64,000 nt of DNA from JAEZDP01 sp964430855 (GCA_964430855.1 CAYSHC010000003.1:1-64000), one strand, 5' to 3'. Positions 24,741-35,491 are shown, counted from the stretch's first letter. Program-made: numbers and translations. The notes: generated by a model from the sequence alone, not told the origin.

Positions 24741-25982
24741 GTGTTCCAGCTTGTCGCCGCTCGTCGTCTTCGCCGGGGCCTCTTCCGGCGCGTCGTTGTC
24801 TTCTTCGCCAGCGTCACGGCCGTCCTGGCCGGCCTCGTCGCTGGCCCGATGGCACAGGAGGCCGGGGCGCCCCTGCCGCCATGGCAGCCCGGGAACCTCG
24901 ACATCCACGTCATCAACACGGCCCGTGGTGACGCGGCCCTCCTGATCCTGCCCGACGGGACGACCCTTCAGTTCGACGCGGGCGACGGCGGCGCCATTCC
25001 CGGCACGCCGCGCGGCGTGCCGCCCGTGTACGACACGTCGCGTCCCATCGGCGAGCGCATCGCCCGTTACATCACGCGCGTCGTCGAGCACTTCCGCGAG
25101 CCGGCGCTCGACTACGCGCTCGTGTCGCACCTGCACGACGACCACATGGGTGCGTATCCCGAGCTGGCGCGCCACCTGCCCATCGGCACGCTGCTCGACC
25201 GTGGCTGGCCCGACTACGGGCCACCCGCGCCACCGTCGGCGAGCTCCGAATCGAGCCAGCGCTACCTGGCGTTCGTCCGCGCCAACGCCGACCGCATGGC
25301 GCGGTTCGTCGCCGGGCGCGACGACCAGATCACGCTGCGCCGCGCTCCGCAGGAGTACCCCGAGTTCACGGTGCGCAACATCGCCGTCAACGGGGAGGTG
25401 TGGACCGGCGTGGGCCACGCGACGCGCAGCCGCTTCCCGGAGAACTGGCAGGCGCTGCCAGCCGTGGACCACCCGACCGAAAACCAGTCGAGCCTCGGCA
25501 TCCGCGTGAGCTACGGCAGGTTCGACTTCTACACGGGCGGCGACATCCCCGGCATGGTGCGCCCCGGCTATCCGTCGTGGCAGGACATCGAGACGCCCGT
25601 CGCGCAGGCGGTGGGCGCCGTGGACGTCGCCGCGGTGAACCATCACGGCAACCGCGACTCGACCAACGCGTACTTTGTCGCCGCCCTCCAGCCGCGCGTC
25701 TGGATCCTCCAGGTGTGGTCGTCGGACCACCCCGCGCACGACGTGCTCGACCGCATGCTGTCGCGTCGCCTGTATCCCGGCGACCGCGACGTCCTGGCCA
25801 CCAACATGTCGCCCGCCAACCGCGCGGTGATCGGTACGATGCTCGACCAGCTGCGGGCCAGCCGTGGCCATATCGTCATCCGCGTGGATCGCGGCGGCGA
25901 GACGTACAGGGCGTTCGTGCTCGACGATGCCGACGAGTCGCTGCGCGTGACGGCGGTTCATGGGCCGTACAGGTCACGGTGA
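24741..25982 (+). CDS. Secreted metallo-beta-lactamase-fold hydrolase
   Basis: About 413 residues with an N-terminal signal (from GTG 24741, cleavage near residue 39) and a ComEC-like metallo-beta-lactamase domain. The metal motif is SHLHDDHMG (His130, His132, Asp134, His135), with FDAGDGG upstream and NHHGNRDSTN downstream. The start is uncertain because the open frame extends further up; a TACCAT hexamer six bases before the GTG would suit a leaderless transcript. It shares a TGATG junction with the oxidoreductase. The substrate is unknown. Confidence 0.72.
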   Translation: MFQLVAARRLRRGLFRRVVVFFASVTAVLAGLVAGPMAQEAGAPLPPWQPGNLDIHVINTARGDAALLILPDGTTLQFDAGDGGAIPGTPRGVPPVYDTSRPIGERIARYITRVVEHFREPALDYALVSHLHDDHMGAYPELARHLPIGTLLDRGWPDYGPPAPPSASSESSQRYLAFVRANADRMARFVAGRDDQITLRRAPQEYPEFTVRNIAVNGEVWTGVGHATRSRFPENWQALPAVDHPTENQSSLGIRVSYGRFDFYTGGDIPGMVRPGYPSWQDIETPVAQAVGAVDVAAVNHHGNRDSTNAYFVAALQPRVWILQVWSSDHPAHDVLDRMLSRRLYPGDRDVLATNMSPANRAVIGTMLDQLRASRGHIVIRVDRGGETYRAFVLDDADESLRVTAVHGPYRSR

Positions 25983-26965
25983 TGCGCACGATCCGGTGGG
26001 GCATCATCGGCTGCGGTGACGTCACCGAGGTGAAGAGCGGTCCGGCCTTCTCCAGGGCCGCGCACTCGGCGCTCGTCGCCGTCATGCGGCGCAACGGCGA
26101 TCTCGCGCGCGACTACGCGAGACGGCACAACGTGCCGCGCTGGTACGACAGCGCGGAGGCGCTGGTCGCCGACCCGGAGGTGGACGCCGTCTACGTCGCC
26201 ACGCCCCCGTACCGGCACTGCGCGTACACCCTGCTGGCGGCGCGTCACGGCAAGCCGGTGTACGTCGAGAAGCCGATGGCGATGAACGCCGCCGAGTGCG
26301 ACGAGATGATCGAGGCCTGCCGGGCCGCCGGCGTGCCGCTGTTCACCGCCTACTACCGCCGCGCCCTGCCGCGGTTCCTGCGCGTGAAGGCGGCGTTCGA
26401 CCAGGGCGCCATCGGCGCCGTGCGTGCCGTGTCCGTCACGCTGTACCGGCGGCCGCTCGCGACCGGCGAACCGCTGCCGTGGCGCGTCGATCCGGCCGTT
26501 GCGGGCGGCGGCCTCTTCGTCGATCTCGCCTCCCACACGCTCGATCTGCTCGACTTCCTGCTCGGACCGATCACGACGGTCCGCGGTGACGCGGCGAACC
26601 TCGGCGGCGACTACGCGGCCGAGGACATCGTCGTCGCCTCGCTGGCGTTCGCGTCGGGCGTGCGGGGAACAGGCCTCTGGTGCTTCACGGCCGATGTCGA
26701 CCGCGACGAGGTGGCAATCGTCGGGACAGAGGGGCGCGTCGTGTTCTCGACCTTCGACGAGTCGCCTGTCGCCATCGAACGGGCGGACGGGGCCAGGACC
26801 CTTGTCGTGCCGCATCCTCCGCACGTCCAGCAGCCGCTGATCCAGTCGATCGTCGACACGCTCAACGGCGTCGGGACGTGCCCGAGCACCGGCGAGACCG
26901 GCGCGCGCACGACCCGCGTGATGGACGCCCTCCTGCGGGAGTACTACGAGGAGCGAATGGCCTGA
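25982..26965 (+). CDS. Gfo/Idh/MocA family oxidoreductase
   Basis: A 327-residue NAD(P)-dependent dehydrogenase. The Rossmann motif IGCGDVTE starts at residue 10, EKPMAMN is the conserved catalytic-lysine segment, and GGGLFVDLASHTLDLLDFLLG is the C-terminal domain hallmark. It probably acts on a sugar or inositol derivative. It overlaps the upstream (TGATG) and downstream (TGATG) genes by one base each, so all three are one operon. Confidence 0.85.
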   Translation: MRTIRWGIIGCGDVTEVKSGPAFSRAAHSALVAVMRRNGDLARDYARRHNVPRWYDSAEALVADPEVDAVYVATPPYRHCAYTLLAARHGKPVYVEKPMAMNAAECDEMIEACRAAGVPLFTAYYRRALPRFLRVKAAFDQGAIGAVRAVSVTLYRRPLATGEPLPWRVDPAVAGGGLFVDLASHTLDLLDFLLGPITTVRGDAANLGGDYAAEDIVVASLAFASGVRGTGLWCFTADVDRDEVAIVGTEGRVVFSTFDESPVAIERADGARTLVVPHPPHVQQPLIQSIVDTLNGVGTCPSTGETGARTTRVMDALLREYYEERMA

Positions 26966-27819
26966 TGAACGCCCCGCCCAATCGCCGACGTCCGAGACGC
27001 ATCGGCTGGCGTGCCGCCCGCCGATGCGTGCTGGTAGTAGCCCTCGTCCTCGCGGCGTGGATGACGGCGCCCGCGGAGGCCCAGGGGCCGGTGCTGCCCG
27101 ACAGGGAGCGCTTCCACCTGTTCCTGCTGGCAGGCCAGTCGAACATGGCCGGACGCGGCGACGTGTCGCCGACCGACAGGGAGCCGCACCCGCGGGTGCT
27201 GATGCTGACGCGCGACGGGACGTGGGCGCCCGCCGTCGACCCGATGCACTTCGACAAGCCCGACATCGTGGGCGTCGGGCCCGGGCGGGCGTTCGGCCTC
27301 GCGATAGCGGAGGCGATCCCCGACATCACCGTGGGCCTGATCCCGGCTGCCGTGGGCGGCTCGCCCATCGACGCGTGGCAGCCAGGCGCCTACTATCCGC
27401 CGACGAAGAGCCACCCGTGGGACGACGCGCTGCGACGCGCGCGGCAGGCGGCCCGGGTGGGGACCCTGCAAGGGATCCTGTGGCACCAGGGTGAGTCGGA
27501 TGCCAAAGCCGAACTGGCGGCGGAATACGCGGGGAAGCTGCACGCGCTCGTCGCGCGCTGGCGGTCGGCGCTGGGGACGCCGACCTTGCCCTTCATCGCC
27601 GGGAGGCTCGGCCGCTTCGAGGGCCAGCCGTGGGACGCGCCTCGCGAGGCGATCGACGCAGCCCACCGGGCGCTGCCCGATGTCGTGCCGCACACGGCGT
27701 GCGTAAGCGCCGACGGGCTCACGCACAAGGGCGACGGCGTCCACTTCGACGCCGCGTCGGCCCGGGAGCTGGGCCGCAGGTACGCCGACGCGTATCTCGC
27801 GCTGACGAAGGGGCGGTAG
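26965..27819 (+). CDS. Secreted sialate O-acetylesterase-like (SASA) carbohydrate esterase
   Basis: A 284-residue exported esterase: signal peptide ending near AEA-Q (about 39), then LLAGQSNMAGRG with nucleophile Ser59, GGSPIDAW, and ILWHQGESDA, the SASA/DUF303 signature. A C-terminal DGVHFD supplies the histidine. It would deacetylate carbohydrates outside the cytoplasm, fitting the oxidoreductase upstream in the same operon. Confidence 0.85.
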   Translation: MNAPPNRRRPRRIGWRAARRCVLVVALVLAAWMTAPAEAQGPVLPDRERFHLFLLAGQSNMAGRGDVSPTDREPHPRVLMLTRDGTWAPAVDPMHFDKPDIVGVGPGRAFGLAIAEAIPDITVGLIPAAVGGSPIDAWQPGAYYPPTKSHPWDDALRRARQAARVGTLQGILWHQGESDAKAELAAEYAGKLHALVARWRSALGTPTLPFIAGRLGRFEGQPWDAPREAIDAAHRALPDVVPHTACVSADGLTHKGDGVHFDAASARELGRRYADAYLALTKGR

Positions 27820-27843
27820 CCGGGACGGCGGGCGCCGTCCCGG
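27820..27843. terminator. Hairpin between convergent genes
   Basis: A perfect 10-bp stem (CCGGGACGGC / GCCGTCCCGG) with a GGGC loop begins right after the esterase stop and ends 11 bases before the stop of the convergent glycine-zipper gene. There is no T-tract, so it may act bidirectionally as a weak intrinsic terminator or RNA stabiliser. Confidence 0.6.
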
Positions 27844-27853
27844 GCACGTGCCG

Positions 27854-28330
27854 CTACTCGCAGATGATGTTGCCCTCGTCGATGGCACGGCCAATGAGGG
27901 CGCCCGCGCCGGCCCCGATGATCGTCCCGATCGTCTTCGACTGGCCCGGCGCGATGATGTTGCCGAGCACGCCGCCCGCGACGCCACCCACGATCAGGCC
28001 CGCGGTGCCGTCGTCACGGCGACAGTAGTAGCGGTTGTCGGATCCGCGGTAGATCCGGTCGTGCCGGCCGAGGCGGCGCGGACGGTAGCGGTAGTCGCGG
28101 CGGTAGTAGCGCGCCGGATCCCAGTAGCTGCGCGGGGCGCGGTAGTGGTCCCACTTGTAGTCCCGGTGGTCCCGGCGCCTGGCGCGCCGCTCGTGCCGGT
28201 CCCGCTTGTCCTCGTAGCGGTCGCGCCGGTGCCGGCGCTGGTCGTCATCGGCAGCGCCCACGGGCACGGCCTGCAGGCCGACGAACGCTGCCAGGAGGGC
28301 TGCCACGGTTGCGGTTCTGATGCGGTTCAC
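27854..28330 (-). CDS. Exported glycine-zipper protein, Arg/Tyr-rich
   Basis: A 158-residue protein from GTG 28330 (ribosome site GGAAGGAAGG upstream). It has a signal peptide (about 1-27), a very basic Arg/Tyr/Asp-rich middle (RDYRYRPRRLGRHDR) and a C-terminal glycine-zipper hairpin (GLIVGGVAGGVLGN, then GTIIGAGAGALIG) like 17-kDa surface antigen or 2TM glycine-zipper proteins. It is probably envelope-associated; function unknown. Confidence 0.7.
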   Translation of the reverse strand: MNRIRTATVAALLAAFVGLQAVPVGAADDDQRRHRRDRYEDKRDRHERRARRRDHRDYKWDHYRAPRSYWDPARYYRRDYRYRPRRLGRHDRIYRGSDNRYYCRRDDGTAGLIVGGVAGGVLGNIIAPGQSKTIGTIIGAGAGALIGRAIDEGNIICE

Positions 28331-28566
28331 CTGGGACCTTCCTTCCGCGGTCACGATTGACCTGCCCCACGGTCGAGCAAACCGCATGCCGAACGTCATC
28401 GCCGGCAAGGACGCGGGCAGCCCGCGCCATCCGACCTGTCCAGCCTTCGCCGGAGGACAGCGTCCCCGGCCGACCGTCCTCGAAGGCGAACACGCGGTGT
28501 CGATTGCCAGCCGCCTGGATCGATTACCGGATGCAGGCACGCCGGATGCGTGCCGGGGAGGTCTCC

Positions 28567-28947
28567 ATGAACGTCGTGCTGTGGATCCTGCAGGTGTTGC
28601 TGGCGGCTGCCTTCTTCGCCCACGGGCTCATGTTTCTCGCACCGCCGCCTGACATCGCCGTCCTCATGAACGAGATGCTGCCGCGCTGGTTCCAGGTGTT
28701 CCTCGGCGTCGCCGAGGTGGCCGCGGCGGTCGGCCTCACGCTGCCGGGCATCACGCGCATCCTGCCGGCGCTCGTGCCCGCGGCCGCCGGCGGCATCATC
28801 ATCGTGATGGTCGCGGCGACCATCCTGCACATCTGGCGCGCGGAGTACAGCTCCGCGGGCATCACCTTCGCGCTCCTCCTGATGGCCGCCACGGTCATCT
28901 ACGGCCGGACGACGCGGTGGCCGATCGCGCCGCGCCGGGGCGCCTGA
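28567..28947 (+). CDS. DoxX-like membrane protein
   Basis: A 126-residue protein with four hydrophobic helices (LWILQVLLAAAFFAHG, FQVFLGVAEVAAAVGL, ALVPAAAGGIIIVMV, ITFALLLMAATVIYG), matching the DoxX-like family. The ATG at 28567 follows GGGGAGGT by five bases. The role is unknown; some relatives work with thiol or sulfur oxidation. The 236-bp space to the divergent glycine-zipper gene shows no clear promoter. Confidence 0.78.
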   Translation: MNVVLWILQVLLAAAFFAHGLMFLAPPPDIAVLMNEMLPRWFQVFLGVAEVAAAVGLTLPGITRILPALVPAAAGGIIIVMVAATILHIWRAEYSSAGITFALLLMAATVIYGRTTRWPIAPRRGA

Positions 28948-29075
28948 GGCCCGCGCCAGCAGCCAGCGCGACGGGCCCGCGGCCGCCGAAGGCGTCGCGC
29001 CGCCCCCGCCGGGGGTACGATCGGTACCGGCATGGGCAACGTCCGACATCGCCGTGGTCCTTTCGGAGCGCCGGC

Positions 29076-29768
29076 ATGACCGACAGGCAGGCGCGCGTCG
29101 TCGCCGCGCGCATGAAGCTCCGTGAGCGCTTCCTGCGCGAGATGGCCGCGCGGCCATCGGTGGCCGACGCGACGCCGATGGGAAGCGGCCCGCCGAACCG
29201 GCATGGCATGCCCAGGCTTCCGCCCGGTCAGGTGGAGACGCGGAAGTGGCCCGTGCTCGACCTCGGGGGCCGTCCCGTCGTGACGACGGACAAGTGGCGG
29301 CTCCGGGTGTACGGCGCGGTGGCGCGTCCGTTCGTGCTGACGTGGGAGGCGTTCATGCGCGACTTCGAGCACGTCGACGACACCAGCGACTTCCACTGCG
29401 TGACGACGTGGTCGCGCTTCGACATGCCGTGGCGCGGCGTCCGCCTCGGCGACGTGCTCGCCGCCGCCGAGCCGCTCGAGTCTGCCGTGGCCGTGATGTG
29501 CTACGCCTACGACGGCTACACCACCAACCTGCCGATGGCAGAGGCCCTCTCGCCCGACGTGCTCCTTGCGCACACGTTCGACGGCCGTCCGCTCGACCTC
29601 GAGCACGGGGGACCCTGCCGTGTCGTCACGCCGCAGCTCTACGCGTGGAAGGGCGCCAAGTGGATCTCGCGGCTCGAGGTGCTCACCGAGGACCGCCCGG
29701 GCTTCTGGGAAGAGCGCGGCTACTCGAACACGGCCCACCCCTGGCGCAACGATCGCTACTCGTCCTGA
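29076..29768 (+). CDS. Sulfite-oxidase-like molybdopterin protein
   Basis: A 230-residue protein with an oxidoreductase molybdopterin-binding domain. The key motif FHCVTTWSRFDMPWRG carries the Mo-ligand cysteine (Cys108), and YDGYTTNL and the C-terminal GAKWISRLEVL follow the fold. There is no signal peptide and no adjacent haem or membrane partner, so it appears cytosolic; substrate unknown. GGAG eight bases upstream supports ATG 29076. Its end overlaps the convergent kinase gene by 13 bases. Confidence 0.82.
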   Translation: MTDRQARVVAARMKLRERFLREMAARPSVADATPMGSGPPNRHGMPRLPPGQVETRKWPVLDLGGRPVVTTDKWRLRVYGAVARPFVLTWEAFMRDFEHVDDTSDFHCVTTWSRFDMPWRGVRLGDVLAAAEPLESAVAVMCYAYDGYTTNLPMAEALSPDVLLAHTFDGRPLDLEHGGPCRVVTPQLYAWKGAKWISRLEVLTEDRPGFWEERGYSNTAHPWRNDRYSS

Positions 29769-32700
29769 CGCGCGGGCAGGTCCCGCAGCACGCGCTCGAG
29801 GTCGTCGATCGACACCGGCTTGGTGAGGTGTTCGTCGAAGCCGGCCGCGGCGGTCCGCTCGCGGTCCTCCGGTCGCCCGTACCCCGTGAGCGCCACCAGC
29901 GGGATCGCCCGCGTCGCCGCGTCGGCACGCAGCGCGCGTGCCACGTCGTACCCGGTCACGCCGTCGGGCAGCCCGAGGTCACACAGGACGACGTCGAGCG
30001 GCGTCGTGCGGGCCGCCTCGATGGCGTCGGCGCCCCGCGTGGCCGTCAGGACGTCGTGGCCCATCTGCCCGAGCAGCACCTGCATCATCTCCGCGCCGTC
30101 CTCGCTGTCTTCGACGACGAGCACGCGGCGTCGCGCGGGCGCGGGCGTCGCCGCGGGTGACGCGCCCAGCGCCGGTGCCTCCGCCAGCGGCAGCCGTATC
30201 GTGAACTCGGCGCCGCGGCCCTCGCCCTCGCTGGCCGCCGAGACGGCACCGCCCTGCTGCTCGACCAGCAGCTTCACCAGCGCCAGGCCCAGGCCGAGGC
30301 CGCCGCGCGCGCGATCGATGCGCTGCGCTCCCTGACGGAACGCCTCGAAGACCCGCGGCAGCAGCGATGGCTCGATGCCGATGCCGGTGTCGCGCACCCG
30401 CAGCACCGCCTCTCCGCCCTCGACCTCCAGCGACACATGAATCGTTCCCGGCGGCGGCGTGAACTTGCGGGCATTGCCGATCAGGTTGTCGATGGCCTGC
30501 GTGAGCCGCAGGGCATCGCCGAGAACCCACACCGGTCCGCTGGTGCACGCGACCTCCAGCGTCAGGCCCGCGTCCGCCGCCAGGTTGCGCGCATCGCCTG
30601 CCGCCTCCTGGACGAGCGCGCACAGGTCGAGCGGCTCATGGACGACGTCGATCCGGCCGAGGACGATGCGCGAGATGTCGAGCAGGCCGTCGAGGAGCCG
30701 GGCCATGTGCGTGCCCTGCCGCTCGAGCACCTGCTGGGCGTGGCGCACCGTGCCAGTGTCGTGGCCGGCCCGCTTCAGGACCTCCGTCGCCGAGCGCATC
30801 GCCGCCAGCGGGTTGCGCAGCTCGTGGCTGAGCATCGCGATGAACTCGTCCTTCTGCTGGCTCGCGTGCTCGACCTCGCGTTCGTATGCGCGTTGCGCCG
30901 TCAGGTCGAGGATGGTGGCCAGGCGGAGGCCCAGGCCGTCGGCGGCAGGCGCGAGCGGCATCACGCTCAGTTCCACCGTGCGCACGTCGCCGTGCTTCGT
31001 GCGGATATCGCACTCGATGCCAGCCGGACCCGGCGCGTCCTCCCGCATGTGCAGCGCCTGCACGGCGACAGGGTCATCAAGGCAGGCCACCCGCACCCAG
31101 TCGTCGAACGTCGGCGTGTCGTCGGGCGCGAAGCCCGTGAAGGCCGCCCACGAGTCGCTGACGGCCAGCACGCGGCCGCGCTCGTCCTGGAGCAGCATCG
31201 GCACCGGCGACCCGCGCAGCACGTCGCGGAAGCGGCTTTCCGACAGACGCAGGTCCCGCTCGGCGCGCTTGCGGGCCGAGATGTCCTCGACGACGACGAC
31301 GGTGTACTCGGGACGGCCGGCGGGACTCGTCACGAGCGACGCGCTGACGTTGACCCAGATCGTCTGGCCGTCCTTGCGCACGTACCGCTTCTCGATCGCG
31401 TAGCGGCTGCGCGCCCCGGCAGCCAGCTCCTCGGCGAGGGTGTGCTCACGCTCGTAGTCGTCGGGATGGACGAAGGCGCGGAAGGGCCTGCCGACGAGCT
31501 CCTCGCGTGTGTAGCCGGTGATGTCGCAGAGCCTGTCGTTGACGCGGAGCCAGCGACCGTCGAGCGCGCGGTCGGCGATGCCGACCGGGGCTCCGTCCAC
31601 CGTGGCGCTCAGGCGGCGCGCGGCGTCGAGCCGCTCCCCGCAGTCACCGAGCGTCCTGCCGATCGTCTCGAGGCTCTGGAGCAGCACGCGGTCGGCGTGG
31701 ATGCGCTGCCGGCTGAGGTGCACGAGCACGCCCACGCGGTTCGCGCCGACGGCCACGGGGATGGCCACGGCCGAGCGCAGTGCCGTGGGCCCGTCGTCGG
31801 TATCGAGGCGCGTGGGTCGGCGCTCGCGGACGGACGTGACCCACTCGGCCCGGCCGGACGCCAGCACGCGCATGACAAGGGCCGCGACGGCAGGCGAGGG
31901 CGGCGCCCCGGGAGCGGCGTCGGCAGCCGGAGCGATGGGTGATGGGTAGCGCGCCGTCCGGCGTGGTGTGCCGTCCTCGTCGGGCTGCCAGTACTCGCCC
32001 ACACCGTCGCCGAACTGCACGGCCGCTGCCCGGCTGACGTCGGCCATCACGGCGTCGAGCGACGTCGCGTCGCTGAGCGCCGTGGCGACGGTGCTCTCGA
32101 GGCCCAGGCGCACGCGCGTCGCGTGCCTGGCGATGGCGCCTGCCACGACCGAGGCGACGGCCTGGAGGAAGTGGCCGTCTTCGTCGGTGAACCGCCGGGG
32201 CGAGCGCGTGTGCACGCCCAGCACACCGTAGGGCTGGTCTCCGCGCTCGATGCTGCACGTCACGCTGCTGCGGACGCCGTGCTCGTCGAGCAGGTGCGGC
32301 GTACTGAACCGGCGGTCCGACCGCAGGTCACTGACGACGACAGGGGTGGCCGAGGCGAGCGCGAAGCCCGCGTAGGAGCGGCTGCCGCCGGGCACCGTGG
32401 CGTCCCCGACGAGTCCCTCGCGCCAGCCGGCGCCCGCCCGCATGAGGAGCACCTCGCCGGACGGCTGAAGCTCGAGGATGTCGCACAGGTCCACGCGCAG
32501 CGTCTGCTGCACGCTCTGCACGGTCCGGTCGAAGAACGCCTGGAGGTCGGGCTCCTCGAGCGCGAGCAGGCCCAGCTGCGCGATGGTCGCCTGCTGCTGC
32601 TCGCTCGTCGCGAGCCGCGCGGCCGTCACCTTGAACTCGGTGACGTCGTTGAACGTCACGACGACGCCCTCGATGGCGCCCCGCTCGCTGCGGTAGGGGA

Positions 32701-34880
32701 GGACACGGCGGAGCAGCCAGCGCATCTCGCGCGTCCGAAGCTCGCGCGAGACGGGCGCGCGCTCGGCCATCACGTCCCGGGCGTCGGCGATGAGGCCTTC
32801 CTGGAGCAGTTCGCGGGCGATATCGCCGACGAACCTTCCGACGTCCGTCGTGCCGACGCGCAGGAGCTCGGCTGCTGCCGGCGTGAGCCTCCTGATACTG
32901 AGGTGCCGGTCGAGGAACAGCGTCGCCACGCGTGAGCTCTCGAAGAAGTTCGTGATGTCGTCGGTGGCGTGCTCGAGCTGCTCGACCTTCTCGCGCAGCT
33001 GCGCGTTGAGCGTGGTGAGCTCCTCGGCCGTTGCCTCGAGCTCCTCGTTGGCCGACTGGAGCTCCTCGTTCATCGAGGTCGATTCCTCGTGCGACGAGCG
33101 GAGCTCCTCGTTGGACGCCTCGAGCTCCTCGACCGTGTTGCGCAGGTCCTCGCGCGTGGCGAGCAACTCGCGCTCGAGCTGCTCGAGGACGGCATCCGCG
33201 GTGGCGGGCTCGGCCGCGTCCGCCGCGCGCACGTCGTCGGCCGTCTCGCCGACGTCCTCGAAGGTGACCATCACCGCGTCGTCGCCCAGCTCGAAGGCGG
33301 GCGTGGCGGTGATCCTGACGCGTCGGGCCCGCCCACGCGCGGGGCTCGAGTACGCGACGACCGTCTGGCGATCGCGGCGGCAGCGGTAGAGCGCGGCACG
33401 CACGCGCGTGGCGAGGTCGGGGTCGACGAGCGCGGAGAGCGCCAGATGCGGGTCGCCGTCGGGGAACCGCAGGTATGGACGCAGCTCGCCATGCATGAAC
33501 AGCACGGCGCCCTGGGCGCCCACGACGACGGTCGGCGGAACCCGCGCCTGGAGGACGACACGGCGCGCCAGATCGCCCGTCGATTGCCCGGGCTCGCACG
33601 TCGTTCCGGTCGCGTCGTCGTCGAGTGAGGGAGGGTCGACGGGCTGAGTCTGTCGCATGGCGCCTCGGCGGACCATCCGTGGAAGGGCGCGGCCGACCTT
33701 GCGGTAGAGGCGCCACCGCTTGGAGACGGTCGAGAAGAGATGGTGCTGGGTGCTCGTCGTCGACTCGGACGAGCCGAGAAGCAGTGTGCCCTCGGGCAGC
33801 AGCGCGTAGTGCAGCACGCGCAGCACGTGCTCCTGCGCATCGGGGCGCAGGTAGATCAGCAGGTTGCGGCAGCTCACCACGTGGACACGCGAGAACGGCG
33901 GATCGCGCGTGACGTCGTGGGCGGCAAACGACACCGCGTCGCGCAGGTGCGGCGCGACCTGGAAGCCGTGCCCGCCGGCGGGCGTGAAGTATCGGCTCAG
34001 GAGATCCGCGGGGACGTCCGCGGCGATCGTCGGCGGATAGAGCCCGGCCCGGGCCACGGCCAGCGCGTCCTGGTCGACGTCGGTGGCGAAGACCTGCACG
34101 CCCACGCGCACCCCTCGGCCGGCGATCGCCTCGAAGAGCGCCATCGCCAGCGAGTATGCCTCCTCGCCTGTCGCGCAGCCGGCCACCCACGCACGCAGCG
34201 TTTCGCCGGGCCGCGCCGCGCCGACCAGCGGTTCGATCACCTCGCGACGCAGCACGTCGAAGGCCTCCGCATCGCGAAAGAACCTGGTGACCGAGATGAG
34301 CAGGTCGCGCGCCAGGGCCTGCCGCTCGTGCCTGTCGTCACGGACGAACGTCACATAGTCGTGCACGGCGTCGTGCGCCGTCAGGCCCATGCGCCGGAAC
34401 ACCCGCCGCTGCACCGTGCCCGTCTTGTAGACGCCGAGGTCGAAGCCGTGCGGCTCGAGGAGCGTGGCGAGCTCGCCTATCGCGTCGTCGGACAACCGGA
34501 CCGGGACGGGCTCGGGGCCGTGGCCGGCCACGTTCGGCACGCGGGCGGTCTCGGGGAGCCGCGAGAACCTGACGAGGGCGTCGGGCATCGCCGCCGGGTC
34601 CAGCAGCAGGTCCACGTCGGCCTCGAGGCCCGGGTCGGCGGCTGTCGACGGCAACGCGGGAGTGTCCAGCGGCATCGACGGCAGCTGCGCGATCGTCAGC
34701 CCCCCGGCGCAGCGCAGCGCGCGCAGGCCGTCGCTGCCGTCGTCGGCGCAGGGCGGCGAGAGCACGATGCCCGCCGCCGAGGCGCCGAGCTCGCTGGCGA
34801 GGCTGCGGAACAAATGGGCGAGCGGACGCCGCGGCAGCCCCTGCGGGGCTCAAAGTCTATAAAACGCGGGCGAGACGCCC
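29756..34880 (-). CDS. CheB-CheR-PAS/GAF hybrid histidine kinase (gap-truncated main part)
   Basis: A giant chemotaxis-like sensor kinase. From the gap side: the end of a CheB methylesterase domain (LFRSLASELG, ALRCAGGL), CheR (FDLGVYKTG, SVTRFFRD, AGCATGEEAYS, CRNLLIYL), a PAS, a long Glu/Leu coiled coil (VEELEASNEELRSSHEE...), PAS, two GAF, two PAS, HisKA (LSHELRNPLAA), HATPase (DTGIGI, GGLGLGLALVK) and a C-terminal receiver (VEDSEDG, Asp in LCDLGLPD, LTKP). Continuous coding runs to about 34850. An in-frame TGA just before the gap is probably a contig-end error, because the missing N-terminus continues at 34894. It probably signals by phosphotransfer; partners unknown. Confidence 0.85.
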
Positions 34881-34893
34881 NNNNNNNNNNNNN
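34881..34893. other. Assembly gap (13 N) inside the CheB-CheR kinase gene
   Basis: Thirteen N bases separate the N-terminal half of a CheB domain (34894-35195) from its C-terminal half (from about 34850 down). By family alignment about 20 residues are missing. The adjacent 34840-34880 sequence, with an out-of-place stop, is suspect. Confidence 0.9.
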
Positions 34894-35195
34894 ATCGCGC
34901 CGTCCCTGATGCCCACGGTCGCGTCCGGGGGCGCAACGTACACGGCGCCGCGCCGAAGCCGGACGCCGTGCCGCGCCTCGAGCACCGGCAGCGACGTCGC
35001 GCCTGCCAGATCGGACAGCGCGATCGCGCCGGGGCCCATGTCGGGCCGCTGGACGAGCAGGAAGGTGATGCCGCTGTCGGGCGGCACCGCGAGCATCTGG
35101 CGGACGGCGTCGATGCCGCCTGGTGGTATCCCGGCTCCCACGACGAGCGCGGGTCCGCGTGTGGACGTGACCTCGCCGCTGTCGCGTGCCCCCAT
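34894..35195 (-). CDS. N-terminal CheB fragment of the hybrid kinase
   Basis: About 100 residues from ATG 35195. It starts with the CheB fold: LVVGAGIPPGGIDAVRQML (nucleotide-like first loop, normally GASAGG), FLLVQRPDMG, TSLPVLEARHGVRL and VYVAPPDATVGIRDG. It belongs to the same polypeptide as 29756-34880. The usual catalytic Ser of GASAGG is replaced here (GAGIPPGG), which suggests a degenerate methylesterase. Confidence 0.78.
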
Positions 35196-35491
35196 CGGCC
35201 TAGCGACCCCGACGACACGGGCGCGGCTGGAGGATCGCCGCGCCCAGCCGTTGGGGCGACGCCGCCGTGTGCCTCCGGGGGGCCATGCCGATGGCGCCCC
35301 GCGCATCACGCGCGGACATGTCGGCGGCCGGCCGTCTCCGCGGCGTCAGCGGGGCAGGCGTCCCGCTGACGGGACGCGCCCCGGAATCGAGGGACATTCA
35401 GCCATTGTACGCGCTGGCCGCGGCGCCGACCCGCGCGCCGACAACACGCCGACGACACGACGGGCGCGTCCGGGCGCGGCGCCTCCGACGG
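35196..35491. other. Intergenic region upstream of the CheB-CheR kinase
   Basis: About 296 bases between the kinase start and the stop of the amidohydrolase, both minus strand. The only candidate signal is TACAAT on the minus strand at 35409-35404, a possible -10 without a clear -35. No convincing gene. Confidence 0.45.

Noticed and set aside
34850..34880. The in-frame TGA before the gap as a true stop of an orphan CheB-CheR gene
   Set aside because: The matching CheB N-terminus lies immediately across the gap on the same strand, so a contig-end error is more likely.
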